A stretch of 64,000 nucleotides of DNA. It comes from Phenylobacterium sp. Its GTDB lineage: Bacteria; Pseudomonadota; Alphaproteobacteria; Caulobacterales; Caulobacteraceae. The stretch's first letter is position 1. Each line of letters starts with the position of its first letter. The notes below the pieces were generated by a model. It had not been told where the DNA came from, did no database searches, and saw nothing but the letters and a program-made list of their open reading frames with translations. The position numbers and the translations under genes are program-made. The stretch is taken from positions 1 to 64,000 of the forward strand of contig NZ_JAUXVZ010000051.1 of assembly GCF_030680185.1 (NCBI RefSeq), in the 5' to 3' direction. Of the stretch, positions 47,885-55,183 are shown piece by piece.

Positions 47885-49015
47885 CTACCAGCCCCGTTCG
47901 CGGGTCCAGCGGTCGAGGATCTCCTCGCCGCGGACGACCGTGTAGGCCCCGTGCTGCGCCCCGGTGGCGCAGGCATGATTGGGCAGGATGCGCAGCCTTG
48001 ACCCAATGGGAAAGGCGCTCAGATCCAGGCCCGCGCCGGCCCGATCAGCGATGACCCCGTGCTCCTGATTGGCCGACACCATGATCAGATCGCCGATCGG
48101 CGCCCCCGCCATATCGCAGACCAGGCCATAGCCCTGGTCCACGGCCTGGCGCTCAGTGCCCCTGTCCCGCGACATCGCCATCCATCCGGCGTCGGTGATG
48201 ATCCAGTTCCGGCTGGCCTGATGGCCGATCACTGTGGTCAGGACCGACAGGGCGATGTCGTTCGGCGAACAGACCCCGACGCCGGCCATCACCAGGTCCT
48301 GGAACATGAAGACCCCGGCCCGCACCTCGGTCACGCCGGTCAGGTCCTGGGCGAACAGCGCCGTGGGAGTAGAGCCAACACTGACGACCGGCGCGGCCCA
48401 GCCAGCGCTACGCAGACGCTCAGCCGCCTGCACGGCGCCCGAGCGCTCCAGTTCGGCATAGGCATGAAGATCTTCCAGGCTGCGGGCCTGATAGCTCTCA
48501 CCGGCATGGGTGAGAACGCCCCCTAACGCGCCCGCCCCGCTCAGGACGGCGCCGATCTCCAGCAGCTCGGGGGCGTCGGGCCGCACGCCGCTGCGGTGAC
48601 CATCGGTGTCGATCTCGATGAGGACCGTGATCGGCGGACCGCCTGCCGCGAGAAAGCCGCAAAGCGCCTCGGCCATCGCCACGCTGTCCAGGATGACGGT
48701 AATCTTCGCGCCACGGCCCGCCAGTCGCGCAATGCGCGGCAGTTTGTCCGGGGAGACACCGACCCCATAGAGGATGTCGTCGAACCCGTGGCCGAAGAAG
48801 TACTCGGCCTCATGCAGGGTCGAGACCATGATCGGCCCACCCTGCGGCAAGGCGCGACGGGCGACGTCCACGCACTTGGCCGTCTTCATGTGAGGACGGA
48901 AGGCGACCTTGGGCCAAGGCGCCAGCTGGGCGCCCATCCGAGCCAGGTTCCGGTCCAGCCGGTCAAGGTCGAGGATCAGGCTGGGTGTTTCGACCTGACT
49001 CAGATGTTCACTCAC
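47885..49015 (-). CDS. DSD1-type fold III PLP enzyme (D-serine dehydratase/D-threonine aldolase family)
   Basis: The 376-residue enzyme has the Alr N-terminal barrel with PLP lysine in RPHMKTAK (K44). The zinc site reads LPNHACATG (H347, C349), the His-x-Cys of DSD1-type D-serine or D-threo-3-hydroxyaspartate dehydratases; D-threonine aldolases show His-x-Asp. So a dehydratase that deaminates D-serine or a D-hydroxyamino acid is more likely than an aldolase. It is convergent with the cyclodeaminase-like gene (2-base gap) and follows the aminotransferase. Confidence 0.88.
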   Translation of the reverse strand: MSEHLSQVETPSLILDLDRLDRNLARMGAQLAPWPKVAFRPHMKTAKCVDVARRALPQGGPIMVSTLHEAEYFFGHGFDDILYGVGVSPDKLPRIARLAGRGAKITVILDSVAMAEALCGFLAAGGPPITVLIEIDTDGHRSGVRPDAPELLEIGAVLSGAGALGGVLTHAGESYQARSLEDLHAYAELERSGAVQAAERLRSAGWAAPVVSVGSTPTALFAQDLTGVTEVRAGVFMFQDLVMAGVGVCSPNDIALSVLTTVIGHQASRNWIITDAGWMAMSRDRGTERQAVDQGYGLVCDMAGAPIGDLIMVSANQEHGVIADRAGAGLDLSAFPIGSRLRILPNHACATGAQHGAYTVVRGEEILDRWTRERGW

Positions 49016-49026
49016 GGGTCTTGCCC

Positions 49027-50454
49027 TTATGCGGCAGGGAACACGGTCGCCAGCGCCTTACCGACGCGCTCGACGATCACGCCGACATCATCCTTGGTCA
49101 GGACGAGCGGCGGGGCAAATCCCAGAATATCGCCGCCCGGCATGCCCCGGGCGATCAGGCCAAGGTCAGAGCACGCGGCCGACACGCGCGCGCCTATACG
49201 CTCAGCCGGATCAAACCGCGTCTTGGCGTCCTTGTCGGCCACAAACTCGATCGCCGCCAACATGCCTACCCCTCGAACCTCACCGACCTTGGGATGATCG
49301 GCGAAGGCGGCCTGGAGTTGCGCCAGCAGGTAAGGCCCCACCGAACGCACATTGCCCATGATGTCCTCGCGCTCGATAAGTTCGAGGTTGGCAAGGCCCG
49401 CGGCGGCGCAGACCGGATGTGCCGAATAGGTATAGCCATGGGAGAAGGCGCCGTAGGTGTCCTGCCCCGCCTGCAGGACCTCCCACACCCGTTCCCCGAC
49501 GATCACGCCGGACAGTGGCAGGTAGGCGCTGGTCAGCCCCTTGGCGACGGTGATCAGATCGGGGGCCATGTCATAGACGTCGGATCCGAAGTTCTCGCCC
49601 AGACGGCCAAAGCCACAGACCACTTCATCGGCGATCAGCAGGATGTCGTACTTGCGCAGGACCGCCTGGATGGCGGCCCAATAGCCGGCCGGCGGCGGGA
49701 CGATCCCGCCGGTGCCCAGCGCCGGCTCGCCGATGAAGGCTGCCACGGTCTCAGGGCCTTCCTCGAGGATCAGGCGCTCCAGGTCATCGGCGCATTGGGC
49801 CGAGAAGGCGTCCTCGCTCATGCCCGGCTTGGCTTCCCAGTAGTGGTGCGGCGCGGTCGTGTGGCGGATGGGGCCATACGGCAGGTCGAAGCCGGCATGG
49901 TAGACATCGAGGCCCGTGAGCGCTCCGGAAATGATGGTGCCGCCATGATAGCCCCGGCGTCGCGAGATGATCTTCTTCTTCTGCGGGCGACCCAGGACAT
50001 TGTTGTAGTACCAGACGAGCTTGACCTGGGTCTCGTTGGCGTCCGAGCCGGACAGGCCGAAATAGACCCGCTTCATGCCCTTCGGCGCCATGGAGAGGAT
50101 CTTGTCGGCCAAGCGAATGGCCGGCTCGTTCGTGGCCCCGGCATAGGCATGGTAGTAGGCCAGCTTGCGGGCCTGGTTGGCGATGGCGTCGGCGATCTCT
50201 TCGCGTCCATAGCCGACATTGACGCAATAGAGCCCGGCGAACGCGTCCAGGAACTCCCGGCCGTGCTGGTCGCGGATCCAGGCGCCGCGCCCGCCCGTGA
50301 CGATACGGGGCTCGCCCGCCTCCCCCGCCGCATAACTCCTCAGGCTGGTGAACGGATGGATCAGTGAAACCTGATCCAGGCGCTCCAGGCTCTCATTGAG
50401 ACGCGGAGCGCTATCGAAATTGGCGGTCAAGGCGGTCACCTGTGATGGAGGCAA
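49027..50454 (-). CDS. Class III PLP aminotransferase (omega/diamino type)
   Basis: The 475-residue enzyme has the class III lines GSDANETQVKLVWYYNN, RRRGYHGGTIISGALTG, LLIADEVVCGFGRLG and the PLP lysine in TVAKGLTSAYLP. Such enzymes move amino groups from omega-amino acids, diamines or 2,4-diaminobutyrate (DoeD type) and give semialdehydes. It starts 19 bases inside the aldehyde dehydrogenase gene end, so the product semialdehyde is probably oxidised by that partner. The exact substrate is open. Confidence 0.87.
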   Translation of the reverse strand: MPPSQVTALTANFDSAPRLNESLERLDQVSLIHPFTSLRSYAAGEAGEPRIVTGGRGAWIRDQHGREFLDAFAGLYCVNVGYGREEIADAIANQARKLAYYHAYAGATNEPAIRLADKILSMAPKGMKRVYFGLSGSDANETQVKLVWYYNNVLGRPQKKKIISRRRGYHGGTIISGALTGLDVYHAGFDLPYGPIRHTTAPHHYWEAKPGMSEDAFSAQCADDLERLILEEGPETVAAFIGEPALGTGGIVPPPAGYWAAIQAVLRKYDILLIADEVVCGFGRLGENFGSDVYDMAPDLITVAKGLTSAYLPLSGVIVGERVWEVLQAGQDTYGAFSHGYTYSAHPVCAAAGLANLELIEREDIMGNVRSVGPYLLAQLQAAFADHPKVGEVRGVGMLAAIEFVADKDAKTRFDPAERIGARVSAACSDLGLIARGMPGGDILGFAPPLVLTKDDVGVIVERVGKALATVFPAA

Positions 50455-51854
50455 AGATACTTGGTGTCGGTGAAGTCGAGCAGGCCCTGCTGGGCGCCTT
50501 CCCGGCCGAGGCCGGACTGGCGACGCCCGCCGAAGGGAATGGGGGGCCCGGTCATGCGGGCGCTGTTGACCGCGACCATGCCGTAGTCGAGGGCCTGCTG
50601 GACGCGGATGGCCCGGCCGAGATCGCGGGTCTGCACGTAGGCGGCCAGCCCATAGATGCTGTCATTGGCGCGGCGGACGACTTCGTCTTCGTCGTCGAAG
50701 ACGATCACGGGCGCGACGGGACCGAAGGTCTCCTCATGGAAGATCCGCATCTCTTCCGTGACCTGGTCCAGAACCGCAGGCGCGCAATAGGCCGGCCCGT
50801 CGGGCGCCTCGCCTCGGAACCTCAGAATCGCGCCCTTGGCCAGCGCGTCGTCGATCTGGGCTTCACAGGCCTTCGCCTGCGCCGCATGGATCATCGGCCC
50901 CATGTGTACGCCCGGCTCGAGGCCTGACCCGACCTTGAGGGCGGCCGTCGCCGCCACCAGCTTCTCGACAAAGGCGACGTGGAGACTTCGGTGGACGAAG
51001 ATCCGATTGGCCGCCAGGCAGTCCTGGCCTGAGGTGACGAACTTCGCCGCCACGCAGTCGGCCACAGCAGCGTCCAGATCGGCGTCGTCTAAGATGATGA
51101 ACGGCGCATGCCCGCCCAATTCCAGAAGGACACGCTTAATGGTGGGGGCGGCGTCCCGAAGGATCCGCCGCCCCACCGCTGTCGATCCCGTGAAGCTCAC
51201 CGCCCGCACCAAGGGGTGTGCGACCAGATATTCTCCAAGGGAGGCCGACAGGCCCGTCAGCGTGGAGCAGACGCCTGTGGGGAAGCCCGCCTCCCGCGCT
51301 GCGACCTGGATGGCGAGCGCCGTCAGGGGCGTCTCGGGCGAGGGTTTGACCACGACAGCGCAGCCTGCGGCCAGGGCCGCGGCGGCCTTCCGCAGGATCA
51401 TGGCGAATGGAAAATTCCAGGGGGTGATGGCCACCGCCACGCCGAGCGGCGCGGGCGTGGCCGAAAGTTGAGACCCCGGGATATGGCTTGCAATCACCGC
51501 GCCATTGACGCGGACGGCCTCCTCGGCGAACCAGTCGACGAAGGCCAGGCCATAGGCCACCTCCCCCCGGGACTCCGCGAGAGGCTTTCCCTGTTCCCGG
51601 GTGATGAGCATCGCCAGATGATCGGCCTGCGCCGCCAGGATATCGCGCCAGCGCCGGAGGCAGGCCGCGCGCGCCTGGGCCGTCTGGCGGCTCCAGGCCG
51701 GAAAGGCGGCGGCGGCGGCCTGGACGACGCGTTCAGCCTCATCGAGGCTCAGGTCGGGGGCCAGCCCGACCTGAGCGCCCGTGGCCGGATCAAAGACCGG
51801 GAAAAACGGTCCTGTCGCCTGCGGCTCGGTATCTTTGATCTTGGACGACAACAT
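50436..51854 (-). CDS. NAD(P)-dependent semialdehyde dehydrogenase
   Basis: The 472-residue aldehyde dehydrogenase shows VAITPWNFPFAMILRKAA (cofactor site), LELGGHAPFIILDDADLD (catalytic Glu), the nucleophile Cys in VTSGQDCLAANR, and ETFGPVAPVIVFDDEDE. The SSADH/GabD branch fits best; a role like DoeC (aspartate-semialdehyde) is also possible. The pair with the class III aminotransferase is the usual two-step route from amino compound to acid. It heads a leftward unit and faces the second POT transporter. Confidence 0.88.
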   Translation of the reverse strand: MLSSKIKDTEPQATGPFFPVFDPATGAQVGLAPDLSLDEAERVVQAAAAAFPAWSRQTAQARAACLRRWRDILAAQADHLAMLITREQGKPLAESRGEVAYGLAFVDWFAEEAVRVNGAVIASHIPGSQLSATPAPLGVAVAITPWNFPFAMILRKAAAALAAGCAVVVKPSPETPLTALAIQVAAREAGFPTGVCSTLTGLSASLGEYLVAHPLVRAVSFTGSTAVGRRILRDAAPTIKRVLLELGGHAPFIILDDADLDAAVADCVAAKFVTSGQDCLAANRIFVHRSLHVAFVEKLVAATAALKVGSGLEPGVHMGPMIHAAQAKACEAQIDDALAKGAILRFRGEAPDGPAYCAPAVLDQVTEEMRIFHEETFGPVAPVIVFDDEDEVVRRANDSIYGLAAYVQTRDLGRAIRVQQALDYGMVAVNSARMTGPPIPFGGRRQSGLGREGAQQGLLDFTDTKYLCLHHR

Positions 51855-52117
51855 CGCTCCCCGCCTCTCTCCCCAAGGCTAGGGGGGCGGTCGCCGCAAG
51901 ACTTCGAGAAGGGGGATGACGGACGAAGTGATCTTCTGCGAATGGGTCGGTTTTCAGTGGCCTCTTCGGAGAGGGTCTGAATTGTCCCAATCAGGACAGT
52001 CCTCCCCAGGATTGCCGCGGTCAGAAGATTCTTTCGTCAAAAGCGCCTTGCGCGGCGGACATCTCGCCCTTTGGTCCAGATCATGACCAGCGTCGGAAGC
52101 TATGGCCGCGGGGGAAG
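51855..52117. promoter_or_regulatory. Divergent promoter region with TGTCC/GGACA inverted repeat
   Basis: The 263-bp gap between the aldehyde dehydrogenase and the POT gene contains TGTCC-N6-GGACA (51983-51998). It is a candidate site for the Lrp regulator encoded at 54677, which would control both divergent units. Confidence 0.4.
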
Positions 52118-53470
52118 ATGATGGTCGACATGTCCACGAGCCTTTGGCGGCAGCCGGCCGGCGTCTACCTGGTCGCGGCCGCCGAGTTCTGGGAGCGATT
52201 TTCCTACTATGGGATGGTCGCGCTGCTGGTGCTGTTCCTCAGCACCGCCACCGCCGATGGCGGGCTGGGCTGGAGCCGCGATCAAGCCCTGCAGACCTAT
52301 GGCATCTTTGCGGGCCTGGCCTTCTGCCTGCCGGCCGCCGGCGGCTGGATCGCCGACCGCTGGCTGGGAGAGCGTTCGGGCGTCCTGTTGGGTGGTCTGG
52401 GCATTCTCCTGGGCAACCTGTCGCTGTTTCTGATGACCTGGGGCCTCCAGGGCGCGCTGGCCGGAGCCCTGCTGTTCGCCGGTCTTGGCCTGATCGTACT
52501 GGGCACCGGGCTGCTCAAACCCGCCATCTCGACCCTGGTCGGCCGGGTGTATGACACGCGCCCCGAGCTTCCGCGGACCGCGGGCTACACCATCTTCCTG
52601 ATGTGCATCTGGATGGGCTCGGTGGCCGGCACCCTGCTGGCAGGCGCCCTTGGCGAACTCATTGGCTTCCGTTGGGGCTTTCTGGTGTCGTCACTGGGCA
52701 TGGCCGCGGGCCTGATCCTCTATGTGGTCAAGGCGCCGACGCTGCTCGGTGACATCGGGCGAAGGCCCGCCGCCGCCGGCAAGGCCACCGGGCTGGAGGC
52801 GAGCCGGCCGCCCATGGCGGTTCCGGCCATCCTGCTGCTCACCGCCTTCACCGCGATCTACGCCACTGCCTTTTACCAGAAGGCCGGCGTGCTGACCCTG
52901 ATGGTCAAGTCAGACACCGACCGCATGGTCGGCGGGGTCGAGCTGCCGGCCTCGGTCTTCCTGACGATCAGCACCATCGGCTTCGTCATCCTGGCCCCCC
53001 TCTTCGAAGTGGCGCTGGCCAGGCTCGCCGCCCGCGCCATTCACATCGACCCCTATCTGAAACAGATCGGCGCCCTGCTGGCCCTGGCGGTCGGCTACGC
53101 CTTCTTCCTTGGGGCGGCCGCGCAGAGCGGACAGTCGGCCACTGGCCTGCACAGCGCCTGGTGGATCGTCGCCGGCTATCTCTGCTTTTCCGTCGGCGAC
53201 GTGCTGATCTGGCCACCGCAAATCTCGACCATCAGTCGCCTGTCGCCGCCGCGGCTGACCGGCCTTCTGATCGGCGTCTGGTACGTCACGGTCGGCGTCG
53301 GCAACTATCTGGCCGGCTTCCTCGGCATCTATGCCGAGCGCATCGGCCTCGCCCCTTATTTCACCATCATCCAGGTCGGCCTCGTCGCCTCGGCCGCGCT
53401 GCTGTTCATCATCCGCGCGCGTTCGCCGAGCCTACGGGCCGTCGTCGATTCCTCGAAAGGCGCCGAATGA
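52118..53470 (+). CDS. POT/PTR family peptide transporter (second copy)
   Basis: The 450-residue transporter has the canonical ExxERFxYYG in AEFWERFSYYGMVAL, ADRWLGERSGVLLGG, and about 12-14 hydrophobic segments. It moves peptides with protons and clearly differs from the copy at 40435. The start is uncertain (ATG 52118, 52121 or 52130; GGGGAAG at 52111-52117). Its stop overlaps the DoeA-like gene (ATGA), so uptake and intracellular hydrolysis are co-expressed. Confidence 0.88.
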   Translation: MMVDMSTSLWRQPAGVYLVAAAEFWERFSYYGMVALLVLFLSTATADGGLGWSRDQALQTYGIFAGLAFCLPAAGGWIADRWLGERSGVLLGGLGILLGNLSLFLMTWGLQGALAGALLFAGLGLIVLGTGLLKPAISTLVGRVYDTRPELPRTAGYTIFLMCIWMGSVAGTLLAGALGELIGFRWGFLVSSLGMAAGLILYVVKAPTLLGDIGRRPAAAGKATGLEASRPPMAVPAILLLTAFTAIYATAFYQKAGVLTLMVKSDTDRMVGGVELPASVFLTISTIGFVILAPLFEVALARLAARAIHIDPYLKQIGALLALAVGYAFFLGAAAQSGQSATGLHSAWWIVAGYLCFSVGDVLIWPPQISTISRLSPPRLTGLLIGVWYVTVGVGNYLAGFLGIYAERIGLAPYFTIIQVGLVASAALLFIIRARSPSLRAVVDSSKGAE

Positions 53471-54648
53471 ACCCCTCCCCCATCTTCGAGACCGCCGAAT
53501 TCGAGGCCCGCCTGGGTCGCGTCCGGGCCGCCATGGCCGCGCAGAAGCTGGACCTGCTGATCCTCAGCGACCCTTGCAACTTCTATTATGTCAGCGGCTA
53601 CGAGGCCTGGTCCTTCTACGTCCAGCAGTACCTTATCGTCACCGCCGACGGCGGCCGCCCCCTGTGGCTGGGTCGCGAGATGGACGCCCGGGGCGCGCGC
53701 CTGACCACCTGGCTGCAAGACGAGGACATCCACACCTATCCCGACACCTACGTGCAGTCGGCCGAGCGCCATCCGGCCCAGTTTCTGGCCGCCTTCCTGG
53801 CCGAGCGCGGGCTGGACAAGGGGCGGATCGGCACAGAACTGCAGAGCTATTACCTGACCGCCAAGACCCAGGCCGTGCTCGAGGCCTCCCTGCCCAACGC
53901 CACCCTGGTCGAGGCCAGCCTGCTGGTGAACTTCATCCGGTCGAAGAAGTCGCCGGCCGAGGTGGCCCTGATGCGCCAGGGGGCGAAGATCGTCGAAAGC
54001 GGCATGCGCACGGCCATCGAGCATACGCGGCCCGGCGTCCGCCAGTGCGACGTCGCCGCCGAAATCTATCGCGCCCTGATGCGCGGCACGGCCGAGTATG
54101 GCGGCCAGTACGCCGCCTCCCCGCCCTTCATGCCGACCGGGGAGCGCGTGGACACGCCGCACCTGTCATGGACCGACGCCCCCTATGAGGCCGGCGGTCA
54201 GGCCAATTTCGAACTGGTGGCGGCGCGCCATCGCTATCACACGCCGCTGGCCCGAACCGTATTTCTGGGCGAGCCATCCCAGGCCCTGCTCGACCTGGAG
54301 AAGGCGGCCCTGGACGGCGTCGAAGCGGCGCTCGAGGCGGCCAAGCCGGGCGCCACTGCCGCAGACGTCGAGCATGCGTGGCAAAAGGCCGCTGGGCGCC
54401 GCGGCGTGCATAAGGCCGCCCGCTGCGGCTATGGCATAGGCATCGCCTATCCCCCGACTATCGGCGAGCTGAACATCAGCTTGAGGCCGGAAGACAAGAC
54501 GGTGTTGGAGGAAGGCATGACCTTCCACCTGATGCCGGGGGTCTGGCAGGAGAACGCCTCCATCGTCATCACCGAGCCCTTCGTGGTGACGGCGACGGGG
54601 TCGGACACCCTGTGCAAGTTCGAGCGGCGACTGTTCGTCACCGACTGA
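53467..54648 (+). CDS. Creatinase-fold hydrolase, ectoine hydrolase (DoeA/EutD)-like, metal ligands lost
   Basis: The 393-residue pita-bread-fold protein resembles M24 aminopeptidase P, but the usual metal ligands are missing: the first Asp pair is absent (ELVAARHRYHTPLART), the GHGIG His is Tyr (CGYGIGIAYPP), and the FxxEPG Glu is replaced (TFHLMPGVW). This loss, the N-terminal EAWSFYVQQY and the TFHxMPG line, match ectoine hydrolase DoeA/EutD and creatinase, which are metal-free. It likely opens a C-N bond in a cyclic or acylated amino acid. The Lrp regulator follows, as DoeX follows DoeA. Confidence 0.8.
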   Translation: MNPSPIFETAEFEARLGRVRAAMAAQKLDLLILSDPCNFYYVSGYEAWSFYVQQYLIVTADGGRPLWLGREMDARGARLTTWLQDEDIHTYPDTYVQSAERHPAQFLAAFLAERGLDKGRIGTELQSYYLTAKTQAVLEASLPNATLVEASLLVNFIRSKKSPAEVALMRQGAKIVESGMRTAIEHTRPGVRQCDVAAEIYRALMRGTAEYGGQYAASPPFMPTGERVDTPHLSWTDAPYEAGGQANFELVAARHRYHTPLARTVFLGEPSQALLDLEKAALDGVEAALEAAKPGATAADVEHAWQKAAGRRGVHKAARCGYGIGIAYPPTIGELNISLRPEDKTVLEEGMTFHLMPGVWQENASIVITEPFVVTATGSDTLCKFERRLFVTD

Positions 54649-54676
54649 GTTCAACCTGCGGCCTTCGGAACCGATC

Positions 54677-55168
54677 ATGCAGATCGACAGCTTCGACCTT
54701 AAAATCCTCGACGTCCTTCAGAAGGACGGGCGGATCACCAATGCCCGCCTCGCCCTGGATGTCGGCCTGTCGGAAAGCGCCTGTTTCAACCGGGTCAAGC
54801 GGCTCGAGCAACAGAAGGTGCTGCAGCGCTATGGCGCTCAGTTTGACCAGAAGGCCATCGGCTCCTTCGTCACGGTCGTGGCCTGTGTGACCCTGGAGTC
54901 GCACCGGCAACATGAGTCCGCACGCTTCGAACAGATCGTGGCCGCCACGCCTGAGGTAGTGGAATGCCTCTTCGTCGCCGGACAGTTCGACTACATGCTC
55001 AAGGTCGTGGCGCGGGACATGACCGACTATCTGGCGACGATGGACGGCCTGATGGACGCCTTTGGCAAGATGAGCCAGTTCTCGTCCTACATCGTGATGC
55101 GCAAGACCAAGGAAGAGGCCATGGCGGCCAGCTACCTCGCCCAGAAGGCGCGACAGCCGGCCCTCTGA
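54677..55168 (+). CDS. Lrp/AsnC family regulator (DoeX-like by context)
   Basis: The 163-residue protein has an HTH (FDLKILDVLQKDGRITNARL, SACFNRVKRLEQQ) and a RAM domain (VVACVTLESHR, EVVECLFVAGQFDYMLKVVA). It lies 28 bases after the DoeA-like gene on the same strand and probably senses an amino-acid intermediate of the local pathway. It is a different paralog from the regulator at 19629. The target could be the divergent promoter at 51855-52117. Confidence 0.92.
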   Translation: MQIDSFDLKILDVLQKDGRITNARLALDVGLSESACFNRVKRLEQQKVLQRYGAQFDQKAIGSFVTVVACVTLESHRQHESARFEQIVAATPEVVECLFVAGQFDYMLKVVARDMTDYLATMDGLMDAFGKMSQFSSYIVMRKTKEEAMAASYLAQKARQPAL

Positions 55169-55183
55169 TTAGGCGCGCAGGCC

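Noticed and set aside
46926..49015. A full beta-hydroxyaspartate cycle operon
   Set aside because: BhcA and BhcB genes are absent next to it, gene order differs, and the zinc site of the fold III enzyme is His-x-Cys, not the aldolase type.
53467..54648. Standard metal-dependent Xaa-Pro peptidase
   Set aside because: The metal-binding Asp pair, His and one Glu are replaced, so a two-metal prolidase mechanism is not possible.
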